64,000 nucleotides of DNA. Origin: Paracoccaceae bacterium. Its GTDB lineage: Bacteria; Pseudomonadota; Alphaproteobacteria; Rhodobacterales; Rhodobacteraceae. Shown in pieces: positions 27,262 to 36,209 of this stretch. Both the position numbers and the translations under genes were made by a program. The notes beneath the pieces are model-generated. The model did not search any database. It had not been told where the DNA came from and worked only from the letters and a program-made list of their open reading frames with translations. Each line of letters begins with the position of its first letter. The first letter of the stretch is position 1. The stretch lies in the NCBI GenBank assembly GCA_033344815.1, contig JAWPMR010000001.1:4450136-4514135 (forward strand), in the 5' to 3' direction.

Positions 27262-28971
27262 TCAAAACAGGAAATAGCGTTGCGCCATGGGCAGAACTTC
27301 GGCGGGTTGGCAGGTCAGCAATTCGCCATCCGCGCGGACCTCATATGTTTCGGGATTCACTTCAATCGCAGGCAGGGCATCGTTCAAGATCAGGTCCTTT
27401 TTCCCGATGTTGCGCGTGTTTTTGACTGCGATGACGTCTTTGTTCAAACCCAGCGTTTTGCCAACGCCAGCGGCCTCGGCAGCCGCACTGACGAAGGTCA
27501 CCGCCGAACGCTCAACGGAACGGCCAAAGCTGCCAAACATAGGGCGTGTGTAAACGGGCTGCGGTGTCGGGATGGAGGCATTTGGATCGCCCATCTGCGC
27601 GCACACAATGGTGCCGGCCATCAGGACCATTTCAGGTTTCACGCCAAAAAATGCAGGGTTCCAGAGTACTAAATCGGCGCGTTTACCTTCTTCGATCGAC
27701 CCAATTTCGTGGGAAATCCCATGTGCAATGGCCGGATTGATCGTGTATTTTGCGATGTATCGGCGCACGCGCAGGTTATCGTTCTCGCCAATTTCTTCCG
27801 GCAATCGACCGCGTTGCTTGCGCATTTTGTCTGCTGTCTGCCATGTGCGGATCAAAACTTCGCCGACGCGGCCCATCGCCTGACTGTCAGAGGCGATGAT
27901 GGAAAACGCGCCCATGTCATGCAGGATATCTTCGGCAGCGATGGTTTCGCGCCGGATGCGGCTTTCGGCAAAGGCCACGTCTTCAGGGATGGATTTGTCC
28001 AGATGATGGCAAACCATCAACATATCCAGGTGTTCTTCGAGCGTGTTAACCGTGAAGGGGCGTGTTGGATTAGTTGAGGAGGGCAACACATTGGCATCGC
28101 CGCATATTTTGATGATGTCGGGCGCATGCCCACCACCCGCACCCTCTGTGTGAAAGGCGTGGATTGTGCGACCCTTCATTGCGGCCACGGTGTTTTCTAC
28201 GAAGCCGCTTTCATTGAGCGTGTCGGTGTGGATCATCACCTGTACGTCCATGTCGTCGGCTACTGAGAGACAGCAATCAATTGCCGCTGGTGTCGTGCCC
28301 CAATCCTCATGCAATTTCAGCGCGCAAGCCCCGCCGGTCACCATTTCGACGAGGGCGTCGGGCTGGCTCGCGTTACCTTTGCCTGACACGCCGATGTTCA
28401 TGGCAAAGCCGTCTACGGCCTGCAACATGCGACCAATGTGCCAAGGTCCGGGCGTACATGTCGTGGCCAGCGTCCCATGCGCCGGGCCCGTGCCGCCGCC
28501 CAGCATCGTGGTCACGCCGGAATGCAAAGCGTCATCGATCTGCTGTGGGCAGATGAAATGAATGTGGCTGTCAAACCCGCCTGCTGTCAGGATTTTTCCC
28601 TCACCTGCAATTGCTTCTGTGCCAGGACCTACGATAATATCAACGCCCGGTTGCGTGTCGGGATTGCCCGCCTTGCCGATCTTGTGGATACGTCCGTCTT
28701 TCAAGCCAACGTCCGCTTTATAGACGCCGGTGTGATCCACAATAAGCGCATTGGTGATGACCGTATCTACGGCCCCACCCGCGCGCGTCACTTGCGATTG
28801 CCCCATACCATCACGGATGACCTTGCCACCGCCGAATTTGACCTCTTCTCCATATGTGGTCAGATCGCGTTCGACTTCGATCACCAGATCCGTGTCGGCG
28901 AGCCTGACTTTGTCGCCGGTTGTGGGGCCGAACATGGCGGCATAGCTGCTGCGCGAAATCGTTGCGGGCAT
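27262..28971 (-). CDS. ureC: Urease alpha subunit (catalytic)
   Basis: A 569-residue amidohydrolase. All nickel-site residues are visible: His136 and His138 (DSHIHF), carbamylated Lys219 (ALKLHEDWG), His248, His274 and Asp362 (ASDSQAMG); the mobile flap keeps Cys321-His322 (MVCHHLDK). Length is standard. It hydrolyses urea to ammonia and carbamate. It begins five bases after an AhpD-like gene instead of directly after ureB, which is unusual. Confidence 0.98.
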   Translation of the reverse strand: MPATISRSSYAAMFGPTTGDKVRLADTDLVIEVERDLTTYGEEVKFGGGKVIRDGMGQSQVTRAGGAVDTVITNALIVDHTGVYKADVGLKDGRIHKIGKAGNPDTQPGVDIIVGPGTEAIAGEGKILTAGGFDSHIHFICPQQIDDALHSGVTTMLGGGTGPAHGTLATTCTPGPWHIGRMLQAVDGFAMNIGVSGKGNASQPDALVEMVTGGACALKLHEDWGTTPAAIDCCLSVADDMDVQVMIHTDTLNESGFVENTVAAMKGRTIHAFHTEGAGGGHAPDIIKICGDANVLPSSTNPTRPFTVNTLEEHLDMLMVCHHLDKSIPEDVAFAESRIRRETIAAEDILHDMGAFSIIASDSQAMGRVGEVLIRTWQTADKMRKQRGRLPEEIGENDNLRVRRYIAKYTINPAIAHGISHEIGSIEEGKRADLVLWNPAFFGVKPEMVLMAGTIVCAQMGDPNASIPTPQPVYTRPMFGSFGRSVERSAVTFVSAAAEAAGVGKTLGLNKDVIAVKNTRNIGKKDLILNDALPAIEVNPETYEVRADGELLTCQPAEVLPMAQRYFLF

Positions 28972-28976
28972 TGATG

Positions 28977-29375
28977 TCAGTCCTTTTTGAATTCGGGGTC
29001 AGTCGGCACTTGAAGAGCAGTTACCAGGCCGTTGGTTTGCATGGCCATTCCAATCACACTCAGGAGTTCACCATGCTGATCCGGTGTCATGCCTTTGGCC
29101 GTTGCCGCCACCGTGTGAGAATGCACGCAATATTCGCAGCCATTGGCCGTCGATACCGCGATGTATATCATTTCCTTGACCAGCGGATCGAGCGTCCCCG
29201 GTCCCATGACGACCTTCAAGCGATCCCAAGTTGCCGCCAGAAGTGCGGGATCATTGGCCAGCGCGCGCCAGAAATTATTGATGAAATCCGTGCCGCGTGT
29301 CGCCCGGATGTCGTCGAAAACGGCCAGCACCTCTGTGCTGGCCAATTCATCTGATATGAGCGCAACAGTCGCCAT
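28977..29375 (-). CDS. Carboxymuconolactone decarboxylase/AhpD-like protein
   Basis: A 132-residue all-helical protein with the AhpD active-site pattern Cys-x2-Cys-x3-His in [14 protein letters not shown]. Family members are thiol peroxidase partners or lactone decarboxylases. It starts at an ATG that overlaps the cyclase stop by one base (TGATG) and ends five bases before ureC, so it belongs to the urease operon. Nothing in urease maturation requires such a protein, and its task here is unknown; a redox or stress function is a guess. Confidence 0.85.
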   Translation of the reverse strand: MATVALISDELASTEVLAVFDDIRATRGTDFINNFWRALANDPALLAATWDRLKVVMGPGTLDPLVKEMIYIAVSTANGCEYCVHSHTVAATAKGMTPDQHGELLSVIGMAMQTNGLVTALQVPTDPEFKKD

Positions 29376-30196
29376 CACACCATCGCAAAGATGCGTGCGG
29401 GCCCGCCTGTGCCTCCGGCATGATTGGGCGCCCCCACCACCAGCGTGGCGCCTGCGGCAGGGACCTGATCGAGACCGGCAAGGTTTTCGATGCCATAACG
29501 ACCCTCAGGCAACCAGGCGTAATGCGTGGCAAAGTCGGGTGAGGGACCATGATCCAGCGACAGCGTGTCTACGGCCATTGCTGCGGCTGTGGTTTCTTCC
29601 AGCAACATCTGCGTGGCCTCAATGTGGAAACCGGGGAAATGCTTTACCCCATCCGCGTCGTTCCCGACGTAATCCGGGCTCGCGGTCTTGCCCGCCCAAC
29701 CGGAATGCATAGCGATACAGGCCTTGTCCGGGATGGCGCCATTGGCCGCGATCCAGGCTTTGAGATCATCCGGTGTAACTTGGGCGTCCGCGTTTTCAGC
29801 GGCCTTCGCGGCGATGTCGATCACGCAGAGCGGCACCACCAGGTCACTGACCGGGATTTCATCTACGGAAGTGCCATCTGCCGAGAAGTGCAGCGGCGCA
29901 TCCACATGGGTCGCGGTATGCTCATTGATGCTGAGGTTCATCAGGTTGAAGCCGTGTTCAGAAAAGTTGAATTGCTGTTCCATCGAAATGCCGGGTACGC
30001 CAAAAAATGTCGGAAATTCCGGGCTCAATTTATGCGTCATGTCGAAAACACCGCCGTGTCCTGCAGCCAGAGCCGGAGGAGCCGATGCCATTGTGCCCAG
30101 TGTCGCCGCCGCACCGACCGCAGCACTTGCGCGGAAAAAGTCACGCCGCGACAGCATGCGCTCCTTTACCGAATTGATCACACAGATATCACACAT
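29375..30196 (-). CDS. Tat-exported cyclase family protein (kynurenine formamidase-like)
   Basis: About 273 residues. The N-terminus has a CxxC (MCDIC) and a twin-arginine signal, LSRRDFFRASAAVGAAATLG, ending near ALAAGHGG, so the product is predicted to be exported folded. The mature part is the cyclase fold with metal motif HTATHVDAPLHF and a later HSGW. Relatives hydrolyse N-formylkynurenine, isatin or other amides. A strong GGAGGAGG site precedes ATG 30196. It sits 28 bp after ureB in the urease operon; a periplasmic amide hydrolase that releases urea or a urea precursor is conceivable but untested. Confidence 0.85.
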   Translation of the reverse strand: MCDICVINSVKERMLSRRDFFRASAAVGAAATLGTMASAPPALAAGHGGVFDMTHKLSPEFPTFFGVPGISMEQQFNFSEHGFNLMNLSINEHTATHVDAPLHFSADGTSVDEIPVSDLVVPLCVIDIAAKAAENADAQVTPDDLKAWIAANGAIPDKACIAMHSGWAGKTASPDYVGNDADGVKHFPGFHIEATQMLLEETTAAAMAVDTLSLDHGPSPDFATHYAWLPEGRYGIENLAGLDQVPAAGATLVVGAPNHAGGTGGPARIFAMV

Positions 30197-30224
30197 GGTC
30201 TTTCCTCCTCCAAGGGGCGGGCAA

Positions 30225-30530
30225 TCAGAGATCGCCCATAACGTGTTGGTTGAACCCAAAGACACGGCGTGCACCACCAAGCGGTATCAATTGCACTTCG
30301 CGCCGTTGGCCCGGCTCAAAGCGTACAGCCGTACCCGCCGCGATATCAAGCCGGGTGCCCCTTGCGGCGGCGCGATCAAACTCCAATGCGGGGTTGCTCT
30401 CGGCAAAGTGATAGTGGCTGCCCACCTGGACCGGGCGATCGCCTGTATTGGCGACCATGAGCGTGATGGCCTCAGAACCCGCGTTTAGGGTGATGTCGCC
30501 TGATGCGACCATAATTTCTCCAGGGATCAT
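30225..30530 (-). CDS. ureB: Urease beta subunit
   Basis: A 101-residue beta-rich structural subunit. It begins with the family sequence [18 protein letters not shown] and contains [39 protein letters not shown]. UreB joins UreA and UreC in the urease trimer. It starts nine bases after ureA and is separate from it, as in most bacterial ureases other than Helicobacter. Confidence 0.97.
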   Translation of the reverse strand: MIPGEIMVASGDITLNAGSEAITLMVANTGDRPVQVGSHYHFAESNPALEFDRAAARGTRLDIAAGTAVRFEPGQRREVQLIPLGGARRVFGFNQHVMGDL

Positions 30531-30539
30531 CTGGTTCTC

Positions 30540-30842
30540 CTAGCGGATTGGGTTGTGAACGGTGACGAGTTTTGTGCCATCCGGAAAGGTCGCCTCGACC
30601 TGCACATCGTGGATCATCTCGGGCACACCCTGCATACATTGATCGCGGGAAATGATTTCAGCGCCCGCCTGCATCATATCGGCGACTGAGCGTCCGTCGC
30701 GCGCACCTTCCACAACAGCATCCGTGATCAGGGCAATTGCCTCTGGATAGTTCAGCTTGACGCCGCGCGCCAAACGTTTGCGTGCAACCTCGGCGGCCAT
30801 GGCAACCAGCAGTTTATCTTTCTCGCGCGGGGTCAGCTGCAT
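30540..30842 (-). CDS. ureA: Urease gamma subunit
   Basis: A 100-residue subunit starting [20 protein letters not shown], with [21 protein letters not shown] and the C-terminal [15 protein letters not shown], all standard for UreA. It lies three bases after ureD and nine before ureB. It forms the outer part of the urease core with UreB and UreC. Confidence 0.97.
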   Translation of the reverse strand: MQLTPREKDKLLVAMAAEVARKRLARGVKLNYPEAIALITDAVVEGARDGRSVADMMQAGAEIISRDQCMQGVPEMIHDVQVEATFPDGTKLVTVHNPIR

Positions 30843-30845
30843 CGT

Positions 30846-31667
30846 CTATAGTCTCCAGCTCTTTGGAAGTTGGTTGTGGGTCAATCGATCAAGTATCGGT
30901 ACCAGATTTTTGCGCAAGGCAAAGCCGTCCTGAGCCAGAAGCCGCGCCACCAAGACGCCAGGACGCAGCAAACTGACGCCGCCCATAGGGCCGATCATGT
31001 CGCGCAAAGGAGCGATTTGGCCGTCTGCCTCGGGAGCGATGAATACGAGGCTCGCCATAGCACGCGCACCCCCGGCCACTGCGGGGCGGTCGAGTTGAGA
31101 CGCCGCATCGCCGCTCAAGGCAACACCATCCCGATAGATAATGTCGCCTGTTTGTCGGATGCTGATCTGGTCGTGAAATTCAATGTTGTGGACGTCTTCG
31201 CCCATGGCGCGTCTGCCAAAGAGTACAGGTTCAACCATCATAAAACGGGCGTCGGGGGCGATGTCGACCTCAAGGCTGCGAGAGAGCGCGCATCCGTCAT
31301 ACAAAATGGTTTCTTGCGGCAACCAGTTCAGCCGCGCGTCATCCCGCACGCTCAGACGCGTGTTCAGCCGTCCGGTCTGGGATTGCTGTGCGCGATATGC
31401 GCGTTCTGCCGCCTGCGTAGTCAGCGTCAGTTCAGAGCCGGTCCCCGCACTGGCCGAAACGGCAAAGTCATCCCCCCCGGTGATCCCGCCTGCAGTGTTG
31501 ATGAGGATTGCCTCCAACGGCCCCGATGTGCGTGGGAACAATACCTTGAGAGCGCCTGACTGATGCAGACCATCGATATACGAGGCACCCGACCGTTTCT
31601 TACTGGAAACCATCGCCGACCCTATGGCGCGGGGTTGATCCTGCAATGTCGGGGTCTGCATCAACAC
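30846..31667 (-). CDS. ureD: Urease accessory protein UreD
   Basis: A 273-residue beta-rich scaffold protein: FPRTSGPLEAILINTAGGITGGD, LTTQAAERAYR and RLNWLPQETILYDG are the conserved blocks. UreD (UreH) binds the urease apoprotein and recruits UreF-UreG. It is the first gene of the operon. The frame begins at GTG 31667 (AAGG nine bases upstream); an in-frame ATG at 31661 is the alternative. The 183-bp gap upstream should contain the urease promoter. No urea ABC transporter genes are adjacent. Confidence 0.93.
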   Translation of the reverse strand: MLMQTPTLQDQPRAIGSAMVSSKKRSGASYIDGLHQSGALKVLFPRTSGPLEAILINTAGGITGGDDFAVSASAGTGSELTLTTQAAERAYRAQQSQTGRLNTRLSVRDDARLNWLPQETILYDGCALSRSLEVDIAPDARFMMVEPVLFGRRAMGEDVHNIEFHDQISIRQTGDIIYRDGVALSGDAASQLDRPAVAGGARAMASLVFIAPEADGQIAPLRDMIGPMGGVSLLRPGVLVARLLAQDGFALRKNLVPILDRLTHNQLPKSWRL

Positions 31668-31850
31668 GTCGATGGGCCTTTGGGTTTCAGATTCAGTTCT
31701 GCACGGTCACATGATGCGTCTGGATTGGCCAGAGGTGCGCGCAGGATAGGGGATGTCGCTCCGAATTTTGCCTATAAAATGGGCAGATCGCCTCTAAAAA
31801 TGTCGTCGCCTCGGTTGATAGGGTGAAACCCAAGAGCAGCAAGCGCCGAC

Positions 31851-32657
31851 CTAAGGTCCCAAAATCAGTTCCGGTCTCTCTGGGCCGTGGTCAAGACGCC
31901 AGATATGGTCGGCCATCGCTTGAGGATAGGCCTTGGTGACCAGCGGGTCATGTCCGGGAACAATCAGTGTGGGCGCCGTCGCCAGTTTTTGCAAAGTGTC
32001 AAAGCCGTCCAGCATGTTTTGAAGATCAACAACAATCGGGAAGGGTTTGCGCGCAAACAGGTTTTCATAATAGTGCGCAGCGTCTGATGCCAGTACCAAC
32101 CAGCCCGCATCCGTGCGTACGCGCACGGCCTGCAACCCCCTGGAATGGCCCCCGATGCAGTGAACTGTCACGCCTTCCGCAACTTCGCTGTCCCCGTCAT
32201 GAAACACGACTTGACCGGAATACAGTCGCGTGACCGCTTCGCAGATATGCCCGGCGGTAAAGGGCATCCGTAACGTGTCATGACACATGCACGGGCCCGT
32301 GGCATAGGCCATTTCCGCCGTTTGCATGTGCAGTTTTGCATTGGGAAACAGATGCAGACCGCCCGCGTGATCATAGTGCAGATGTGTCACGATCACGCAG
32401 GTGATGTCCTCAGGCTTCAAGCCCAGCGGCGCGAGTGAGGCTGCCGGGTCCTGCCGGATGGGACGATCACGCAGGTGCGCTTCGGGGGCATCATACCCGG
32501 TGTCCACCAGTATGATTTCGCTGTCACGCCGCAATACCCACATGAAGTAATCCATAGGATGCAGCGCGGCATGATCATCATCAAAAATGAAACTGTCGCG
32601 GCGCGTACGATTATTGCGATCCGCGTATTTGACGGCAAAGACTTCCCAATCGCTCAT
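31851..32657 (-). CDS. Metallo-beta-lactamase-fold hydrolase, lactonase-like
   Basis: A 268-residue MBL-fold protein of the N-acyl-homoserine-lactonase type: metal motif HLHYDH (92-97) in VTHLHYDHAGGLHLF, later HSRG and a C-terminal VPGHDPLV. The dinuclear site looks complete. It overlaps the stop/start of the upstream monooxygenase gene by four bases. Such proteins open lactones; given the neighbouring threonate genes, a sugar-acid lactone is as likely as a quorum-sensing lactone. Confidence 0.82.
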   Translation of the reverse strand: MSDWEVFAVKYADRNNRTRRDSFIFDDDHAALHPMDYFMWVLRRDSEIILVDTGYDAPEAHLRDRPIRQDPAASLAPLGLKPEDITCVIVTHLHYDHAGGLHLFPNAKLHMQTAEMAYATGPCMCHDTLRMPFTAGHICEAVTRLYSGQVVFHDGDSEVAEGVTVHCIGGHSRGLQAVRVRTDAGWLVLASDAAHYYENLFARKPFPIVVDLQNMLDGFDTLQKLATAPTLIVPGHDPLVTKAYPQAMADHIWRLDHGPERPELILGP

Positions 32658-32944
32658 TGGATCACCTGTTGATAGGTTCTCACCGATTTCTCTGCGATCA
32701 TGGGGGCACTTGCCGCATCGAAGGTCTTGAAATGCACGGCCCCTAAATGCGCCTCGAACGCGGCTTGGTCTTCATAAAGTTCGTAGAGAAACACCTCATT
32801 GGGACGCGCAGGGTCGGTGGCGATGTCAAATTGATGGCATCCCGGTTCATTGCTGCGTGATGTCGCCGCATTCTGTTCCATCAATGGCATGAACGCTGCC
32901 AGGCAGTCTGGTTTGATTGAAAAGGTGACGACGACGGCGAACAT
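32654..32944 (-). CDS. Antibiotic biosynthesis monooxygenase-domain protein (YgiN-like)
   Basis: A 96-residue ferredoxin-like alpha/beta barrel monomer starting MFAVVVTFSIKPDCLAAFMPLM, with CHQFDIATDPARPNEVFLYELYEDQAAFEAHL, the ABM-family core. Members are small cofactor-free monooxygenases acting on quinols, or have no known substrate. ATG 32944 is preferred over the upstream in-frame start because the family begins there. It is co-translated with the lactonase-like gene. Confidence 0.8.
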   Translation of the reverse strand: MFAVVVTFSIKPDCLAAFMPLMEQNAATSRSNEPGCHQFDIATDPARPNEVFLYELYEDQAAFEAHLGAVHFKTFDAASAPMIAEKSVRTYQQVIQ

Positions 32945-32986
32945 GGTTTTCCTGACTTGTAGTTGCAACATGAATTACGTATTAAA

Positions 32987-33000
32987 TAATGCATACATTA
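32987..33000. promoter_or_regulatory. Inverted repeat TAATG-CATA-CATTA in a divergent promoter region
   Basis: A 14-bp dyad in an AT-rich 122-bp gap between the monooxygenase/lactonase pair and the divergent isopropylmalate-dehydrogenase-like gene. The layout suits an operator for a regulator encoded elsewhere; no regulator is adjacent. Confidence 0.4.
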
Positions 33001-33066
33001 ATGTGCCAAACCGTGTCATCTTCTAAATGACGCGAACCGGTGAGGCAGTTCAACGAATACTAAGGG

Positions 33067-34167
33067 ATGCCAGGATCAATGAAAGACAATTTCGATATTG
33101 CCGTTTTTAACGGCGACGGAATCGGACCCGAAATTATGGCCCCGACGGTAAGTATCTTGCGCAATCTCGCGGTCGCTGGCGGGTATCAACTCTCCTTTGC
33201 GGAGTGTGATGCTGGCGCTGCGCATTACGCGCGAACGGGTGACTCCTTGCCCGCAGCTTCCATGGAGACGGCGCGCAAATCAGATGCGATTTTGTTGTCC
33301 GCCATGGGTTTGCCGTCTGTGCGCTATGAGGATGGCACGGAGATTTCACCGCAGATTGATCTGCGCAAAGCATTGAATCTTTTCGCCGGTGTGCGCCCGG
33401 TGCGCATTTTTCCAGGTCAGAGAACGCCCCTGAAAATGCCCGAAGGGCGCGAGGTGGATTTTGTCCTGATCCGCGAGAGCACCGAAGGGCTTTTTCACAC
33501 GCAGGGCTGCGGCGAGGTTTCCGAGAACGAAGCGCGTGAGACGCTCTTGATCACTCGCGAAACGTCAGAGTTGCTGTTTGAGTTCGCCTTCAACCTTGCA
33601 CGCGAACGCAAGGCGACCGGGCGGGGTAAGGGGCTTGTGACCTGCGTTGATAAGGCAAATGTGTTTCGTGCATTTGCTTTTTTTCGCGAGATTTTTGATG
33701 CTGAGGCCGCGAAAAACCCGGATCTCAAAAGCGATCACGCCTATGTTGATGCAACCGCTTTGTGGTTTGTGCAAAAGCCGTGGGATTTTGATGTGCTGGT
33801 GACGGAAAACATGTTTGGCGATATTCTCTCGGATCTGGGTGCCGGGCTGATGGGCGGCCTTGGGGTTGCTCCTTCAGCGGATATTGGTTTGGAGCACGCG
33901 GTGTTCCAGCCCTGCCATGGCTCGGCGCCTGATATCGCCGGGCAAGGCATAGCAAATCCGCTGGCGATGATCCTGTCGGGTGCCATGATGTTGGAATGGC
34001 TTGGCCTGCGCAAAGGGCATGCGATAATGGCCGCTGACGGTGTTCGATTGCGAGCCGCCACGGAGGCCGTGATCGCCGAGGGGAAGGTGTTGACCGGTGA
34101 TCTGGGCGGGTCAGCGACAACAGATGAAGCCGCAAAGGCCGTGACAGCGGCATTGAGCACAAGCTGA
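33067..34167 (+). CDS. Isocitrate/isopropylmalate dehydrogenase family protein (tartrate dehydrogenase-like)
   Basis: A 366-residue beta-decarboxylating dehydrogenase: GDGIGPEIM near the N-terminus, the arginines of LRKALNLFAGVRPVR that bind the malate moiety, VDKANVFRAFAFFRE and the metal/NAD region DILSDLGAGLMGGLG...HGSAPDIAGQGIANP. Leucine biosynthesis is unlikely because no leu genes are near. Tartrate- or 3-alkylmalate-type substrates fit better beside sugar-acid genes. ATG 33067 or 33079 could be the start; neither has an ideal site. Confidence 0.82.
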   Translation: MPGSMKDNFDIAVFNGDGIGPEIMAPTVSILRNLAVAGGYQLSFAECDAGAAHYARTGDSLPAASMETARKSDAILLSAMGLPSVRYEDGTEISPQIDLRKALNLFAGVRPVRIFPGQRTPLKMPEGREVDFVLIRESTEGLFHTQGCGEVSENEARETLLITRETSELLFEFAFNLARERKATGRGKGLVTCVDKANVFRAFAFFREIFDAEAAKNPDLKSDHAYVDATALWFVQKPWDFDVLVTENMFGDILSDLGAGLMGGLGVAPSADIGLEHAVFQPCHGSAPDIAGQGIANPLAMILSGAMMLEWLGLRKGHAIMAADGVRLRAATEAVIAEGKVLTGDLGGSATTDEAAKAVTAALSTS

Positions 34168-35189
34168 TGGCGACCTCCCCTTTGCGCGTTGCCTGTGTGG
34201 GGGCCGGCTATTTCAGCCAATTCCATTATGACGCCTGGGCGCGCATTCCGGAGGTGAACTGTGTGGGCTCTGCGGATCACAATGTTGCAGCAGCACAAGC
34301 CACAGGAGCCCCGGCCTTCGCTGATGTGTTCGAAATGCTGGAAGTGACCGCTCCGGATATTCTCGACATTATCCTTCCCCCAACCGCGCATGGCGAGACG
34401 GTGCAGGCGGCTTTGGATACCGGTGTCAAAACTATTATCTGCCAAAAACCGTTTTGTGTGGACTTGCAGGAGGCGTCATCGCTTGCGGCTCTGGCTGAAA
34501 ACAATGGTGCGCGGCTGGTGATCCATGAGAACTTTCGGTTCATGCCATGGTACCGCGCGATCAAAGCAGAAATTGATGACGGTCGCATTGGCACGCCGTT
34601 GCAGGCCAGTTTCCGGTTGCGTCCGGGTGACGGGCAGGGACCAAAGGCCTATCTGGACCGGCAACCCTACTTTCAGCAGATGCCAAAATTCTTGATCCAT
34701 GAAACCGGGGTGCATTGGGTTGATACGTTTCGTTTCCTGTTTGGCAATCCCACGGCGGTCTATGCCGATCTGCGCCAGATTAATCCTGCGATAAAGGGCG
34801 AAGACGCCGGTTTCGTGATTTTTGATCATCCCGGCGGCGTGCGCGCGTTGTTTGATGGAAACCGACATTGTGATCACCTGGCTGACAATCAACGCCGCAC
34901 CATGGGCGAGGCATTCTTTGAGGGCACGGCGGGCATTTTGACTTTGATGGGCGATGGGAGTGTCAGTTTTCGCGCGCATGCCAGCATGGTGCAGGAACAG
35001 ATATTACCACCCGATACATCAAAAGGATTTGGCGGAGATTGTGTTTATCATCTGCAAAGCCATGTGGTGCGGGCTTTGCGGGGTGACGGTGTGCTGGAAA
35101 ACGAGGCGGAAGACTATCTGGAGGTGATCCGGATTAAGGATGCGATTTACCAATCTGCACAATCAGGGCGAAAAGTTACTCTTCTTTGA
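34167..35189 (+). CDS. Gfo/Idh/MocA family oxidoreductase
   Basis: A 340-residue NAD(P)-dependent oxidoreductase: VACVGAGYFSQFHYDAW at the N-terminus binds the nucleotide, and CQKPFCVDL is the EKP-like motif with Cys-Gln in place of the usual Cys-Glu. The C-terminal half forms the substrate-binding sheet (HETGVHWVDTFRFLFG). ATG 34167 overlaps the preceding TGA. Typical substrates are sugars, inositols or sugar acids. Co-transcription with the isopropylmalate-dehydrogenase-like gene implies a shared pathway that I cannot name. Confidence 0.85.
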   Translation: MATSPLRVACVGAGYFSQFHYDAWARIPEVNCVGSADHNVAAAQATGAPAFADVFEMLEVTAPDILDIILPPTAHGETVQAALDTGVKTIICQKPFCVDLQEASSLAALAENNGARLVIHENFRFMPWYRAIKAEIDDGRIGTPLQASFRLRPGDGQGPKAYLDRQPYFQQMPKFLIHETGVHWVDTFRFLFGNPTAVYADLRQINPAIKGEDAGFVIFDHPGGVRALFDGNRHCDHLADNQRRTMGEAFFEGTAGILTLMGDGSVSFRAHASMVQEQILPPDTSKGFGGDCVYHLQSHVVRALRGDGVLENEAEDYLEVIRIKDAIYQSAQSGRKVTLL

Positions 35190-35207
35190 AAACTGGCAAT
35201 ATGTGCG

Positions 35208-36017
35208 TCAGATAGCCACCGGATCACGCTTGCGGTTGATCTCGCGGATCACACTGTAAACTGTCGCCAGAGAGGTTTTCGCGTTGCCCGAAGACGCCGC
35301 ATTTTCGATGGTCATGCTAAAACGCCCGGCCGGGCTTTCTACGGTATAGCGGTGCTGATTTCCGGTTGCGGCGGGATCTGCCACAAGCTCCACGCGGGTT
35401 TCATCAAATCCGGCCCCCGCGAGAGCCAGCGTCGCCGCGACATTGGCGTTTTTCGGATAGGACATCGCCGCGTCACGCGCGTTGCCTTCGAAAAACGCAT
35501 GGGCCTCGCGCAGATTGAGGAGATCGCAAGCTGTTTCCGCGGGCGTGCCGGCCCAGGCTGCGGGAGGTTTAGTGCCGCGATAAGTAACGTTTACGGGGCC
35601 TGCGAGAGCGAGAGCGGACAGAAGGTCAATGCCACCGATTGCGCCTGACGGCAGGATCAATTGGGCGCGACCCTCGGCGGCGGATTGGCGCAGTCCACGC
35701 GATATTGCGGGATCTGCCATCACCCCGATGGAGACCAGAACAATGTCGTATCCTGCGCCCAGAACGCGGGGCGCGAAATCGACCACCGCCTGATGTCCCG
35801 CGCATTCGACGAACAGGTCTGGCGCGTCTTGCAAAATGTCCTCAATGTCATCGGTCACCCTGACCAGATCACTGGCGGCCTTAAGCGCTGCGTCGTCCTG
35901 TGTGAATGCCACCGCTTCGGGCCGCACCAGGATAGAAAGCTTTTCGACGGGGCGCTGTGCAAGCCAGGCAACCAGCGATTGCGCGATATTGCCGTATCCA
36001 ATGAGTGCCAAATGCAT
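35208..36017 (-). CDS. L-aspartate dehydrogenase-like protein
   Basis: About 269 residues. Starts MHLALIGYGNIAQSLVAWLAQ with a Rossmann GxGxxA/G; the C-terminal part has the aspartate dehydrogenase landmarks LPSGAIGGIDLLSA, TYRGTKPPAAWAGTPAE and YPKNANVAATLALAGAGFDETRVELVADP. These enzymes use NAD(P)+ to deaminate aspartate or reductively aminate oxaloacetate. The longer frame to 36545 runs through ltnD in antisense and is not used. Divergent from ltnD, convergent with the oxidoreductase gene upstream. Confidence 0.87.
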   Translation of the reverse strand: MHLALIGYGNIAQSLVAWLAQRPVEKLSILVRPEAVAFTQDDAALKAASDLVRVTDDIEDILQDAPDLFVECAGHQAVVDFAPRVLGAGYDIVLVSIGVMADPAISRGLRQSAAEGRAQLILPSGAIGGIDLLSALALAGPVNVTYRGTKPPAAWAGTPAETACDLLNLREAHAFFEGNARDAAMSYPKNANVAATLALAGAGFDETRVELVADPAATGNQHRYTVESPAGRFSMTIENAASSGNAKTSLATVYSVIREINRKRDPVAI

Positions 36018-36133
36018 GCCCGGTCTCCGCTTTGATGGGAACCTATGTGATAGCGGAGATTGACAGGGTGTACGATGGTTTTGACAGGCTGTTGTTTTCA
36101 GTGTGTTTCGCGACCGCCTGAATAGCCATTTTA

Positions 36134-36147
36134 ATATCTGGTGATAT
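36134..36147. promoter_or_regulatory. Inverted repeat ATATC-TGGT-GATAT upstream of ltnD
   Basis: A perfect five-base dyad with a four-base spacer, 62 bp before the ltnD start, in the 192-bp divergent region shared with the aspartate dehydrogenase-like gene. Candidate operator for the threonate genes; no cognate regulator lies in the window. Confidence 0.4.
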
Positions 36148-36209
36148 GGCACATAGTGAAACATCAGGAAGTCTATCGGGCTGGACTGATCAGAATGGGG
36201 ATGAATTAA

